This document shows, one piece after another, positions 12,292 through 23,652 of a stretch of DNA of 64,000 nucleotides. Source of the DNA: Adineta ricciae. Taxonomy: Eukaryota > Rotifera > Eurotatoria > Adinetida > Adinetidae. The position numbers were made by a program, and so were the translations under genes. Every line of letters starts with the position of its first letter. Position 1 is the first letter of the stretch. The stretch covers positions 278,700 to 342,699 of the forward strand of contig CAJNOJ010000102.1 of the NCBI GenBank assembly GCA_905250025.1, read 5' to 3'. The notes beneath the pieces are model-generated. The model was not told the origin of the DNA. It worked only from the letters and a program-made list of their open reading frames with translations, and did not search any database.

Positions 12292-13886
12292 GATCGGGAT
12301 TGGAAAATCTGGCGAATGAAAATTATCTATGAAATATTTGAATATATTGAATTATATAACATTTACAATGGATTTTTTAATTTTAATGCACGTTTTCAAA
12401 ATCTTCTCTTCATTCTAATTATCCTTTTCAAATCAATCTTCTATCAATAACGAAATCGAGATTCAAACAATATCACCAAGATGTTACGTCGGACAATAAA
12501 CACTTACAGTTGACATTGGTTTTTCATCATTACGTTCCATCAAAGAATTCGTTCAGCTTGAAACTTTGTTTTTCGACAACATGAATGTCAAATATTTCGA
12601 TAGTATTAAAACTACAATCACTGACAATTAATCCCATTGTTCATATTCAAGATTCTTCTCTTTTGTATCGTCAATTATTTCGTTTACCAAAACTAAAATA
12701 TTGTAAAATAATCTTTCAATCGAAGAGGGATCAGCCAACATTGTCACCATTTTCTGATGAATTCAGTTCAATTGAAAACCTTGAAGTATATTTCTTTGGA
12801 ACTTGAAGCAGTTCTCTTCAGTCGATTCGAACAAACGATAAAGAATTTCTTTTATTATGTTGAAACATTACATTTTACTTCAAAAATATGAAACGACATA
12901 CTTAGATAGTGAGGTCTGGGAAGAATTAATCCCAAAGCATATGCCACATTTACGTGTTTTTGACATCAATCATGATGGTTCTGTGCTGCATGACCTTTCA
13001 AGATATCATTCTTGGGTGAAACAGTTCACTTCTCCTTTTTGAGCAAAGAAACAATGGTTTTTCACGCAGCAGCATGATTGTCAAGATACAGTTTGGAAGC
13101 GACATCTTCTATTCAACGAATCCGTATCGGTAAAAGTTCATCGACTGATTTTGTGACACGTGCATGTATTTTCTTTTGTTTTGTAGAGGAGAAAATTATA
13201 ATTTCTTTTGAGAAACGACAAAACAGTATTGTTCACAGTATCAACAAGCAAACTTCAGTTCAGTTCAGTCAAGCATGTTCACGTTTTCAGTCTATTAAAA
13301 TCCAAGTGTTATATGAATTATTTTCCCAATGTCACTCAGTTTAACATCACATGTGACTCAGACACATCTCCTCGTGCAATTTCAACACTGCTCAATCGTA
13401 TTATTTCATTAGAAAAACTTACCGAATTAGTATTTACTGATTTTATCGATTTTCCGTTTGAAGAACTGACTCAACTACTGTATCATACAGTGAACTTGCA
13501 TACATTGAAATACGAACTTTTATGTTTGAAAGAAGCTAATTTAGAATCGATTCAGAGAAGTGATATTTTTCAACGGGCATCAAAGAAAAATCAAATCCTT
13601 GGAACTCAATCAAATTTCGATCTACAAAGAAATCGAAATATTTGTGAAACTATTCCTTCGATTACAATGCTCGAAAACGAAAATATTTAAAAGAGATATT
13701 GAACCGATTCTGCGACTTTTATTCTCGAAAGATACTGATCAAGCACGTCATGTATCATTTTTATGTATTTTGGACGCGTCGGAATCATATTTACGAAAAA
13801 TAAAACTATTCATCCGATCAAAACTTTTGCTTGATCATTATTTAGTCATTAACTTTATCAATAGTAATTGGTATTTGCGATCGTAA
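12292..13886 (+). pseudogene. F-box/LRR-like gene with frameshifts
   Basis: The conceptual protein follows the bdelloid F-box/LRR pattern: an F-box start (LENLANE, then EIFEYIELYNIYNGFF), repeats of the type LKLQSLTINPI and LYRQLFRLPKLKYCK, and a middle piece IPKHMPHLRVFDINH. A C-terminal block follows: ILRLLFSKDTDQARHVSFLC, then SKLLLDHYLVINF. The reading frame is broken at least twice near the start. An extra A at about 12316 breaks GAATGAAAATTATC, and a second shift lies near 12413. More breaks occur near 12800-13080 and 13690. Stop codons also interrupt it, so I call it a pseudogene; the order of conserved blocks is still intact from end to end. Confidence 0.8.
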
Positions 13887-14323
13887 ACAATCTCTTTTTT
13901 AAACTGCATTGTATACAATTTTTAAAAAGTAGAGAAATGAAACATGTTCATTCGAATTAGTATGTCTAAGAAGCTGAATTTTAGTTCGATTTTTCAGCTG
14001 GTATACAGTGCCATCTACCGTGTTTATTTTCGTTTGTTGATTAACATGATTGTGATAGTCATCATCAAATGTAAAGTAAAGCGAGGTGAAATCATTGATA
14101 GTTCGATAGGGAATATTTTATGAGCGAAAATTTCCAAGCGTTCAACGAATTGAATGGTATTTCGAAAAACAGCTTTTTTTGTCGTCGAGAAAAATAAAAC
14201 CTAAAATTGATTTTCCTACATCGGAATGAATACGATATACGAAAAGCTTCTCATTACAGATTCTACTGATCTTTCTTGTCTTTCAGATAGAGTTTTCGGA
14301 AAGAAAACAAACGCTAAACTAAT

Positions 14324-14667
14324 ATGGTCAATGGTAAGTCTCAAACAACGGAACAAAGAAAGTTTTTCGAACTGTTTATTTATTTTTTCGTCTGATTAGC
14401 ATATTCATTTGACGGTATCATTGTCTTTGTATTATTGACAATATGCACATGTGGTTACTTACGTCGAGTGCCAAAACTACGTGAATGGTTTTTCTCTGAA
14501 AAGAAAGGTTTTGCTGGAATATTTTACAAAGGTTTTATTCTTACTGAGAGAAAGTTCAATAAGATATTCATTTACTTGTTTTAGCATCGATTATTGGTAC
14601 ACGACTGTCTCTTTTCGTGGCAATCTCATGTGTTGTTATGGCATTTTGGTTAGCATTTTTACGATAA
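14324..14667 (+). CDS. TMEM167B: Protein kish-B (TMEM167B homologue)
   Basis: Kish proteins are very small two-helix membrane proteins of the secretory pathway, implicated in early secretion. Three exons (14324-14333, 14400-14531, 14585-14667) join to exactly 74 residues, the length of animal kish-B. The first exon encodes only MVN plus one base. Key stretches are YSFDGIIVFVLLTICTCGYL (first helix), WFFSEKKGFAGIFYKA, IIGTRL and FVAISCVVMAFWLAFL (second helix). Introns are 66 and 53 nt with GTAAGT and GTTTTA donors. SEKKG.xGxFYKA and IGTRL favour kish-B over kish-A. Confidence 0.92.
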
Positions 14668-15051
14668 AAAAAGACTTCTTTTACCTTTGTGATTGAATAA
14701 AATATTCCTTATGCATATATGCATGAACTTCGTCGTTGAGATCAACAATACATTACTGTTCTGTGTTTTATACAAAGATACATATTAGGAAATTCTGTTA
14801 AAGTCTCTTTCTCATTTCAAATAAATCAATATTGAACTGATTCAAAATATCAATGGTGATCCGTCGTCGAAAATCGTTCAGAATGGATGTACGCATTTTT
14901 TTACACCTTTCTCGCTACAGTAAACATAAACATATTAAAAAATAATACCCAATAAAACTGTAAATCATTCACTTCACCATGGGTGTCGTTTCTAGGCAAC
15001 ACTTCAGCAAAGATCAAAGATAAAAAAACAACATTCGAAGTTATTTCGAAA

Positions 15052-15710
15052 ATGTCTTCCAACAAGCCATCCAAACATATTCACGTTGAGACGCCGCATA
15101 ACACATACGATTTACACGGATACACGTGTGAATTATCGGCAACATCATTTGTTCCGCCTCGTCGCATACATCCCATCGAAAGAAGTTATTTCAATTCAAC
15201 GAAAGAAGTATTTCTTAAGTCGACAAATTCTTTTCAAAATTCTTTTCAATTAGACAAAACCATCATCTATTTATGATCAAATCTTTCATATACAGTATGA
15301 TTTCAATCCTAAAGCACATCGTGATGATCGGCAACATTCGAAATTCATAGGATTAGACCAAGCAAAAGAAGTTTGAAAATTTATTCTTCGACAACTATCG
15401 AGAATTACTTGACTTTTCTTTTCAGGAAGACGATAAAACATATCCAACTCGATCATCGTCCATATATGGCCGCCGTCATAAACAGCCGGTGGATGTTATC
15501 GATCGATCACATGTTCGAATTGGACACGTCAAAAACGAATTTTATCGAAATAATGGAGGTATCGATCAAAAGCCTATTCAATTGTAATAAAGACTTTTTC
15601 TTGCTAACTTTATATTATAAAAAAATAAAGAACCTAGCGATTTTCCATTTTGGAAAGGTATTCATGGCATTTGCCATTGGTCTATTGGTGTGACAATGAA
15701 TAATTCTTGA
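15052..15710 (+). CDS. CFAP90: CFAP90 (C5orf49) homologue, ciliary microtubule protein
   Basis: CFAP90 is a small protein bound inside ciliary doublet microtubules. Four exons (15052-15207, 15296-15370, 15426-15558, 15631-15710) join to 147 residues, close to the vertebrate length. Diagnostic blocks are ATSFVPPRRIHPIERSYFN, YDFNPKAHRDDRQHSKFIGL, SSSIYGRRHKQPVD and VKNEFYRNNG. The last intron is best closed at ATAAAG|AACC, giving GEPSDFPFWKG and the stop at 15708-15710. The frame is open further upstream to 14983; I prefer the ATG at 15052 because sequence before it is low in information. A ciliated animal is expected to carry this gene. Confidence 0.8.
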
Positions 15711-16708
15711 AAATTTTTATGACTTCCTTTTGTAAGAGAGAGAGTTTTACAGATTGAGACCATTGTAAAGCTTTTTTCAATAAGAATTCATTTCGAATAT
15801 CATTGGTGATTCAGTTATGCGCAATCGCTTTGGAACACATGTTGATCCTTTTCATATAATCACGGAAATTTTTGGTCGAATTGATCCGATCATAGCTAAA
15901 TATAGAGGGTATAGGGTGGATGTAGAGTTACAATTGGAATACTTGAATTCAAGTTTGACACTAATGACTTTTGTTCATCAATCACTATCATACACTTATA
16001 TTTCATTTTATGTCAATAAAGTCAACGATAGGAGAGAGAAATTTAACATCGAAAAAGAACTTTCTAGGAATTCTAATTCATTATCAAATGTTAAGAACAA
16101 TTGTACTAGCGATAAAATAATTACTGATAGTTTAATTCGATCTTTCTCTCTGTATTGATAGTTCGCTTTGTTCAGGATCAATTATACAATCTTTGCTGTT
16201 TCTGTCACCATATTTATCTTTACGCCTAGAATCACGGAATAGACATTGCTACAAAGAAGAAGACTTTGAAAAATTATTTTTCATAGAAAACATATATATA
16301 TATTTATTAACTCGATTGTCGGTTTGTTAACGGTGATGCGACTTCATCGAACAAGGTTGATGCTTCTCTTTTTCTTACGTAGATTGAAAGTCAAAAAGTA
16401 AATGATATTATCTTTCAAGTTTGACATGAAAAAACTGTTGTTCCTCTACTTTGATAAAAACTAATATTTATTTTTTCGATGTATTAAATAGTATCATTTG
16501 AATGAATACAATAGAGTCTAGAAGAAAGAAATTAACTCATTATTTGATCAATGGTTGCTATTCAAATGTGACAATTACATTAATATTTACTGAACGAAAA
16601 TGTATTTGTCCAAATAGATAGGAGAGAAAGAGAGATGCTACTCAATCAAATCATCATTTTTTCATTCGTATAAGCGACAAAATCGACACAAACGAATCTT
16701 TATAAAAG
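15711..16708. other. intergenic, one unassigned open frame
   Basis: This lies between CFAP90 and the TM2 gene. A frame at 15817-16158 (+) begins MRNRFGTHVDPFHIITEIFG. Its first ~35 codons look protein-like, the rest does not, and I cannot tie it to a neighbour by splicing. A short TA run lies near 16290. Nothing else is recognised. Confidence 0.4.
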
Positions 16709-17134
16709 ATGCTACCAGGTGTCATACTTTTCTCATTGGTAATATCAATCACCACAGCCCAAAATCTAACATCTCGAGCGTCTAGTCCCTGTGTAACAAG
16801 TGCTGATTGTCTCCAAGGTGTATGTAATACGAACACAACTCCTGCTGTATGCATATGTCACCGTGGTTGGACATATGGACGAGACGGAGCAACTCAATGT
16901 AGTTATCAACAAAAGTCTAAATTAGCTGCCTTTCTTCTGTCGTTTTTCTTAGGCGGTTTAGGTGCTGATTGGTTTTATTTAAGCGTTGGTAATGCTGGTT
17001 ACATTGTTGCAGGTGTCTTTAAATTGTTAACTCTCGGCGGTATTGGTATTTGGTGGTTAGTTGATTGGATTCGTATCTTGACCAATTCATTTCTCGATGG
17101 CCAAGGCGTAGGATTACTTGAATGGAGTCCATGA
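16709..17134 (+). CDS. TM2-domain membrane protein
   Basis: This is a single-exon protein of 141 residues. An N-terminal signal peptide (about residues 1-17, GVILFSLVISITTAQ) is followed by a Cys-rich extracellular part (CVTSADCLQGVC, CICHRGWTYG) with an EGF-like spacing. The TM2 domain follows: KSKLAAFLLSFFLGGLGADW, then FYLSVGNAGYIVAGV, then LLTLGGIGIWWLVDWIRIL. The GADWFY and DWIRIL motifs are typical. The family is related to TM2D1-3, which act with Notch and gamma-secretase in flies, but closer placement within the family is not possible by eye. Confidence 0.9.
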   Translation: MLPGVILFSLVISITTAQNLTSRASSPCVTSADCLQGVCNTNTTPAVCICHRGWTYGRDGATQCSYQQKSKLAAFLLSFFLGGLGADWFYLSVGNAGYIVAGVFKLLTLGGIGIWWLVDWIRILTNSFLDGQGVGLLEWSP

Positions 17135-17355
17135 ATTGAAAAAAAGACTAGACTGTATTTCTTTTTCTTCTCATGTCTGTATCAGTTCCTTCTTCTTTTT
17201 TTAAATATACGCTGTAGTGAGCATATGTTTCTTCTTTTAAACAAGGTCATTGTTTGTCTTAGAAACAAATGATTGATTGAGACAGTTGTTTTAATGAGTA
17301 CTATCATGTCGAAAAGAGAATGTAAACGAGTGAACACTACATAACTGATAGAGCA

Positions 17356-18965
17356 ATGAAGATCATCATCTTTTCGATTTTATTCACTGTTCAAGGTAAT
17401 TCATAGTCTATATGTATGAGTAAGATAAACCAAATTCATTTTATTCAGCTCAATATATAGATGATGAACTAATATCCAATGAAATTTCGACACTAACAAA
17501 TGATGTTGACTTAATTACTCGAACAGAAAATGATCGAACAAATTTCATGGAAGCATCAAATGATCATTTTTCTAATCGAATTGATTTTGATGGAATAAAT
17601 GCGACGACAGTTCCATCTGATCCGTTCTCATCAAACATTACCGATGACGGTCAAACATGGTCAGCATTAGTTACACATGATCAGTGGTCGTTTTCATCAT
17701 TTATATCAACAAATGACCTTGACTTCATGACATCATCAGAAGGAACTAATGTCATTGTACAAGACTCATGGTTTAATGTTAATCAAAGTCAAAGACGAAA
17801 TCCGACTGCATCTGTTCTTTTCTGGAAATCAGTGAATGGTAATCGAACACGTTGAAATTTCTAATAAGAATTTATCAAATTCTCTGTATGGACTTTCATA
17901 GATCCTTCATCAGGTGGTACGACTTATACGTTAACATCCGATCCGCGTTGTCTTCGTCAAGCATGTTCTGTTATACTAAAACATAACGGAACATTAGCAA
18001 CAGATATTGGCGGTTGTCTTTCATTTGCTCTACGAATACGTGGTCAACCCGGTAAAGAGAAATCATTTTCGGATGTTATTCACATTCATGAGAAATCTTT
18101 TTCTTAAAATAGTCGGTCAGTTATGGATAGTGGAAGATAAAGAGCAAGATAACGCTTTACAAAAGATTCAATTAACAAACAAAACTCTACGAATCGAACA
18201 TTCATTGAGATCAAAAATAAAAAATGTACGATAATGCTTGATATTATTCTCTTCTTTTTTTTGTTCATTTCTTCTTGAACTTCTAGTTATCAATTGCAAC
18301 ACGAATTTTGTTTCGTAATCCACAGATCGATGCACTTTATCTCTCGAACTTGAAGGTTAATTGGAAAGGACCTTGTCCTAAAACTCGTCGAGGTAGATAT
18401 GTGAAAACTATAAAATTAATCGATACAATCTCAGATACATTCTCTAGTTCCAACTCCTTCACCTGATATCAATCGTCGAGCAACACTAGAAGATGAATTT
18501 ATGACACTGACCAGTGAAGGTTCTGGTTCCATGTATACATTAACAACGAATGAAGATTATCAAAACAACGATGAACAGTTCAAATACGATCCAACAACAG
18601 TTTCTTCAAAGACGAAATCAACAACGAAACGACCATTTGCATTCACGAATCAAAAGAATCTCGGTTGGGTGTTAACGTCAATTACACTCGCCTGCGTGTT
18701 CCTTCTCCTAGCAGCAGTTGGACATGGCTTATGGTTACTTCGGCGACAACGTCATTTCAGTTGGTATTTTGCTTTTGACTCGCAAATTCAACTGCTTGCT
18801 CGAAGATCTATTCGTTCATCAACAAGATCAGAAAAGAAAATTGCAACAATTTCGGAAATAGCGAATGATATTCTAAACACTGAATCCCAAAGAGAACAAA
18901 CGTATTCTCCATCAACAAGTAGTTTCGAATCAGCATCACCGATCTCATATTATACTTATCTCTAG
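17356..18965 (+). CDS. type I membrane protein with Ser/Thr-rich ectodomain, unidentified
   Basis: The first exon (17356-17395) encodes a signal peptide, MKIIIFSILFTVQ. Following exons start at 17449, 17902, 18113, about 18288 and about 18446. The ectodomain contains blocks reminiscent of a MAM or other jelly-roll domain: TASVLFWKSVN, TYTLTSDPRCLRQACSVILK, GGCLSFALRIRGQPG, VGQLWIVEDKEQ, and ILFRNPQIDALYLSNLKVNW ending GPCP. A stalk rich in Ser, Thr and Asp leads to one membrane helix (LGWVLTSITLACVFLLLAAV), then basic RRQRH and a ~70-residue tail. The MAM assignment is only a resemblance. I recognise no kinase or catalytic domain. Confidence 0.7.
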
Positions 18966-19285
18966 TTTTACTGAATTTCATACTGATATTCTATAAAAAT
19001 AAAATAAAGTTTTAGATTAAACTCACTGATTCTGTCAAGAGAATAGTTTCAGTCCAATTCTTCGAAATGTGACAACGTTTTTTCGAGAATGACACTCTTG
19101 ATTCACACTTGCATGGCCTCGAAATTTGATGATGGATTTTTAGTAAATGGAATAATTAAAGCAACTCAACTGAGCTATACGATTAAACATGGTATACATG
19201 TGAAAAGATCAGTATTTGCCAGCTTATAACACATTCTCAATTAAAATGAAATTTATTTTAAAAAAAGCGCAACAAAAAAGCCTTT

Positions 19286-19958
19286 TTAAAAAGACGTTAC
19301 TTGTCCACTATTTATTGATGACGATATAGATTGTGCTCGACGCTTTCGTCGGTCGGCAAAAACACGTTCATCGATGACACCACGGATAACATCTGCTTCT
19401 TCAACAATGTCGTCGATAAATGAACGTATAGTGTCCATAAATGTCGGCGGCTCATAGGTTGATTCTGTTTCATCAGTACTTGTATAACTGTTGAATACAG
19501 TTCTCACTTCACGCTGTTCGCCACCTTCGAATACATCATCACTGTAGTAGTCTGATTCGGAAGGTGGTTTTCGCGTTAATTGATGGAGTAAACGATCGAG
19601 GAAGCCCATGTTGACACCAGGAATGTTTTCATTTAGTTCGACTTTGTCATCAAATTCAAATATTTCACAAGTTTGCTTCTTTTCGGCAGCCAATTCAACT
19701 TCCATCGCTTGTCTTTTAATACCTTCTCTATATAACAATGTCAGGCGATCTTCTGAGTTCGCTTTCAATTGATCATCAGATTTAAAATAAAGACCATCGG
19801 ACGAGTTGCTCGTATTACCAGTTTCTTTCAGCACTCTGTGCTAAAAAAAATAAAACAATAGAATATAAAGCAAGTTATGTTCTCGATTGCATTACCATCG
19901 AAGAGTCTCCTCTGCTCTCAGTAACTTGTTTATTATATTTGAGTTTTTTTTCGGCCAT
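19286..19958 (-). CDS. hypothetical acidic protein, 205 aa
   Basis: Two exons join in frame. Exon 1 (19896-19958) encodes MAEKKLKYNKQVTESRGDSSM; exon 2 (19286-19840) continues HRVLKETG to the stop. The 54-nt intron has a GTAATG donor and TTTTTAG acceptor. The protein is acidic, with a helical stretch EGIKRQAMEVELAAEKKQTC, then NMGFLDRLLHQLTRK, then FMDTIRSFIDDIVEEAD and a basic RRKRRAQS near the end. There is no membrane helix or signal peptide. I do not recognise a family. Confidence 0.6.
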
Positions 19959-20277
19959 TTTCTATGTTATTTTTATTATTATTAATGCAATTTATCCAAT
20001 ATAAGTATACATTACACGCGTCACTACACACACAAAGTCACCGTTTCATACTGACATTAATGTTTGTTTTTTCTTTTATCCTATCGAATGTCGTGAATAT
20101 TAATCACCAATATCGTCTTTTCCTGTAAACAGTACTGATAGCCAACAGTATCTCGACTGTTTTCTTTTCTCTCGAAATAAATCGTCTCCTCAGGTTTTCA
20201 TTTGTTTTGTTCAAAAACTGATATTTATATCCGTGAAATAAAATCGACTTTGTCATAAATTACAAAAAAATGTTCTA

Positions 20278-21717
20278 TTATATAGATGGAGTAATAATTT
20301 GTCGACATCGATGCATTGTTGCTCGCAAAATGAATTGTTTTCGAGAAAGTTCTCTAACATGCTAAACACAAACAAATAAATCATTCGAACTTCAAGATAC
20401 AAATACAAATGGCGTACTTTCAAATAAGTATCTAATCCAATAGATTCTCGTCGAAGTCCTTCTGCAAGGTAGTATAACAAATCTTGAATTGCATGTTCTT
20501 CAGCATAAGCTTGTAAAAGTCTTTTCAAGAGAAAAAAATGAAGAATAAATCATGCGTAGAAAACGAACAAAGAACATTACTGTTTGTAGATTGGCGCAGG
20601 TGTAATGACTGCATCCTCTTCGACTGAATTTTCTTTTCCAGATGATGTTTTAGATGATGAATCCAATATGGCATTGGTTTTCACTCGTATGTTTTTCATA
20701 TGATTCTAAAATCATACAATTAAGATAGAAAGAGATTTGATATGGAGAAAGAATAGTTAATTACTTCTGCATCAGTTTGTTGCTGTTGCATATCGCGAAT
20801 TAAGCTTTGTAATGTTCTTCCTCCATTATTTAAATCTTCTTGAATTTTTCGTAATGAATCAATCTGGGCATTGCTCATTTGTATTGTTTCTCTTAGACGA
20901 TTTGTGACTTTATTTTGGACAGCTGATAGAAGAGATGCTCGATAGACATCCGCTGGAATTTCTGTCTGTGGATACCCATATGGGTATGAATGAGATGTGC
21001 TTGATCCAGCCGACATTCCATTGTATCTTTCGGGCATGGGCATTGACGCTGCTGTCATCGGTGGATAAGGCGTCGTTGCTGGAGGATATGGAGTTGTTGC
21101 CAATGGATATGGCGTTGCCGTTGTTGGATATGGTGAATGGTTAACAGCAGCCGAAGTCGGAGCTGAATATACTGGAGGAGTTTGACTAAATGCATCGGAC
21201 ATAGCGTTCAACAAATGGCTCAAATCGCTAGTCGGCTAGAAAAAGATTCTTTTACTATGACTTAATGAGAATAGAAGAAGTTTACATGACGCCAATTCCG
21301 TAAGTATGGTATAACAACCGTTCCATCTATCCGAACATCATTACTTGTCGTTGATACATGCATATCTGCTGTTGGTTTAACATAAGCTATTGGTGCAACA
21401 ATCGGATGATCTTGTTGAAGCCATATTTCGATTGGGATATTATACTGATTTCCTCGATATCGACATATAACAGTTCCTTGTAAGCGAAGTGATTCTTTCG
21501 TCGTTCCATTCGGATAGCGATACGTAGCAGCGTCCAATCTTAAACTGCTGACATTGGATTGAATCGCTTGTATAACATCACGACGAACCAAGTCACGATT
21601 GGTCGGCTTTGCATATGAAAAATGTCATATTCGGTATCGGTATTTGATATATTTTTTCCTTCTTACTCGGGTTTGTCGAATCAATTGATCGATTTCGTTT
21701 GCTGATTGCCTTGACAT
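20278..21717 (-). CDS. TSG101: TSG101/Vps23 (ESCRT-I), copy 1
   Basis: TSG101 is the ESCRT-I subunit that binds ubiquitinated cargo and PTAP motifs for endosomal sorting. Exon 1 starts at 21717 (MSRQSANEIDQLIRQTR). The UEV domain follows (VRRDVIQAIQ, LQGTVICRYRGNQYNIPIEI, VIPYLRNWRH). Next are a Pro/Tyr-rich linker with ATTPYPP repeats and a coiled coil (ADVYRASLLSAVQNKVTNRL). The steadiness box spans APIYKQ|LLQAYAEEHAIQDLLYY and, after a 56-nt intron, HVRELSRKQFILRATMH. The C-terminus ends CRQIITPSI, unlike copy 2, which keeps the family-typical AGLS tip. The stop is at 20278-20280. The last ~295 bases of coding and intron sequence are nearly identical to copy 2 while the rest is well diverged. 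Confidence 0.93.
20296..20590 (-). repeat. near-identical tract shared with the other TSG101 gene (copy 1 side)
   Basis: This segment matches 50029-50323 without gaps. I count five mismatches by eye, about 98% identity. It spans two coding exons and two introns of TSG101. Identity drops sharply on both sides. Confidence 0.9.
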
Positions 21718-22030
21718 AGTATTCGAAGATGTAGAACTCGGCTCTAACTCTAGCCTATTTAACCCTTTTGTGTATCTAATAGACATAGCGAAAAAAAGTG
21801 TGAGTAATAATCACCTGAAATAACACTGAAACTATGTCTGATAAGAAAAAACAGAAGGAGAGAAGAATTAACTTCTACTAATGCGCAAAGGCATTAGCAA
21901 AACAAAAATTCCATTAGTGTAAAGAATTGACAAGTCAAATAGAACAAGAAAGATGTCAGGAGAAAACAAGGACAGTCAAAGTTTGTAAATGTGTGTGCAT
22001 GCGCGTTTATTTGTTCAGAAGAATTGTTCG

Positions 22031-22513
22031 TTAAATAATTGAAGTAAAAAAGGATGATGATGTTCGTCGTCTATGAACAAGAGTATATGAAGTTGAGGGT
22101 GTTGTTGTCGTTGTTACTGTTGATGGTGAAGTTGTTGTTGATATGATTAGAAATGTATTCGGTTTTGGCATAAGTTGTTTAAGACGGACAAGCTCGTCGA
22201 TTTTATGTGCAAGACGAAGTGTCAATGTAACAAGTAAAATACAAACAACAAGAAGAAATATTGCAACAATAGTTATAATACGTGATAAGAATTTCTTTTT
22301 TCTTTCACTTATTGTCGAATTGATGTTCAAACGGTATGTATGAACATGTGAAGATGACGGTAATGATAAACGATAATCTGTTTTGACATTATCTTCAGTT
22401 GCCGAGGAATTTTCTGTTGATTGTCCATCACCAACCATTGATAAGATATAATTATCATAATCAAATGTTGTGGAATTACAATCAAGCGTTGAATCACATC
22501 TCTCAGTCGTCAT
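22031..22513 (-). CDS. hypothetical single-pass membrane protein, 160 aa
   Basis: The N-terminal ~75 residues are polar, with many Asn/Ser/Thr (MTTERCDSTLDCNSTT) and no signal peptide. One strong membrane helix (IITIVAIFLLVVCILLVTLT) lies near residues 80-100. It is preceded by SERKKKFLSR and followed by a short helical stretch, then a Thr/Ser/Pro-rich tail (TTTSPSTVTTTTTPSTS). The positive charges before the helix suggest the N-terminus is cytosolic and the Thr-rich tail outside. I recognise no family. Confidence 0.55.
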   Translation of the reverse strand: MTTERCDSTLDCNSTTFDYDNYILSMVGDGQSTENSSATEDNVKTDYRLSLPSSSHVHTYRLNINSTISERKKKFLSRIITIVAIFLLVVCILLVTLTLRLAHKIDELVRLKQLMPKPNTFLIISTTTSPSTVTTTTTPSTSYTLVHRRRTSSSFFTSII

Positions 22514-23411
22514 TAGAGAAAAATTTAAATCAGATCATCCTCTAATAGGTAAAATATATTTCGTAGTAAATAGAATATATGTGACTTACCCATCGGTGAT
22601 GCTTGTCATCTAATGTGTTCTGCTTTGGTGGTGCGATTTCTTATGTTTTTTAGTAGAACGTCATCGTCTAGAAGAATGCCGTCAACAAACAGAAGAAGGA
22701 GAAGAAGAAGAAGAAGAAGCAACAACTGAGAGAGAAGAAGACCAAGAAGAAAACTCTTCGTTCTTGTCTCATAATCGCATGAGAACACCGCACCGCCTCG
22801 TCTTCTTTCTCTTTTTTGCTGACGTCAATGCTCTCGCTTCTTTCCCCAGCACCTTGCTTTTTCCGTCTCGAGCATCTACTTGAGGAGTTAGAAGGAAAAG
22901 AAGAAGAAAAAGACGAAGAATAACAACAACATCACCACTAACACCACCAACAACAAGAACAGTAGTAGTTCGATTGCTGAAAATGATTCTCTCATAATTA
23001 ATAACTTTCTCTATTCATAGTGAAAAGTAATTTGTTATTTTCCTTTCTATGTCTAATGCTTTCTTTTCTTTTCATTTTATAGGAAAAGATTTCTTCAAGC
23101 AAAACTATCATCATTTTCGTCTAGGCTGTGACATAACCATTATTATTGTATTAATTCATTGAGCAGGAATTTATTTATAATTTACTAATTGCCATGTTTG
23201 CATTCAATTTCAGTCATGTGAACGCAACAAAGAACAAACCGGAGAAGAATTCTGGTTTTAATACGAGACGACATTGATTCAAAGACAGAAGAATAAAAGC
23301 TTGATTGATTGTGAATGTATGGAAACTAGAGAGTCCTCTTATTCTGAAGTTAATGCAATTTGAGAAGGAGCAACAGTAGATAATGTAACATGATTTCGCA
23401 TCTTGAGTTAC
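22514..23411. other. intergenic with purine-rich low-complexity tracts
   Basis: Two GAA/AAG-rich tracts lie at about 22690-22750 and 22890-22920, followed by a CAACAN-rich run to about 22965. They are plain trinucleotide-type low complexity. I see no exons. Confidence 0.6.
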
Positions 23412-23652
23412 CTAATTGTCACAACAAGTTAAATAATCAATAAACGAAGCGAAATTCCCTTTGATAACAGTCGCTATATCGAATAATGTAAATCTTCATT
23501 GCAAAAAGAACACAATCCTCGATCATGACATGATGTTTATGACTAAAATAAACGTTAATTATCGATAATGACATATCGAATAAATACAAGCGTTTCCTTA
23601 ACGCAATTTGCGAAATCTAGGGCAGTTGACTGAAACGCTTGTTGACCTGTAC
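23412..23652 (-). pseudogene. decayed fragment of OATP last exon
   Basis: The fragment aligns with about 24757-25010 of the adjacent OATP gene. Shared stretches include ATTGTCACAA, TTCCCTTTGATAA/TTCCTTTGATAA, GAACAATGTAAAT-type and AAAATAAACRTT.ATTATCGAT. Gaps shift the frame, so it is not coding. It lies 1.1-1.2 kb downstream of the parent in the same orientation and covers only the last membrane segments. Confidence 0.78.

Noticed and set aside
20281-20410. Unspliced TSG101 C-terminus (VRHLYLYLEVRMIYLF...) in both copies
   Set aside because: It is read-through of a 56-nt intron; splicing gives HVRELSRKQF, the conserved steadiness-box end.
22606-22788. Frame with a long Leu run (LLLLLLLLLL)
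   Set aside because: It is the complement of the GAA/GAAGAA low-complexity tract, not a real membrane helix.
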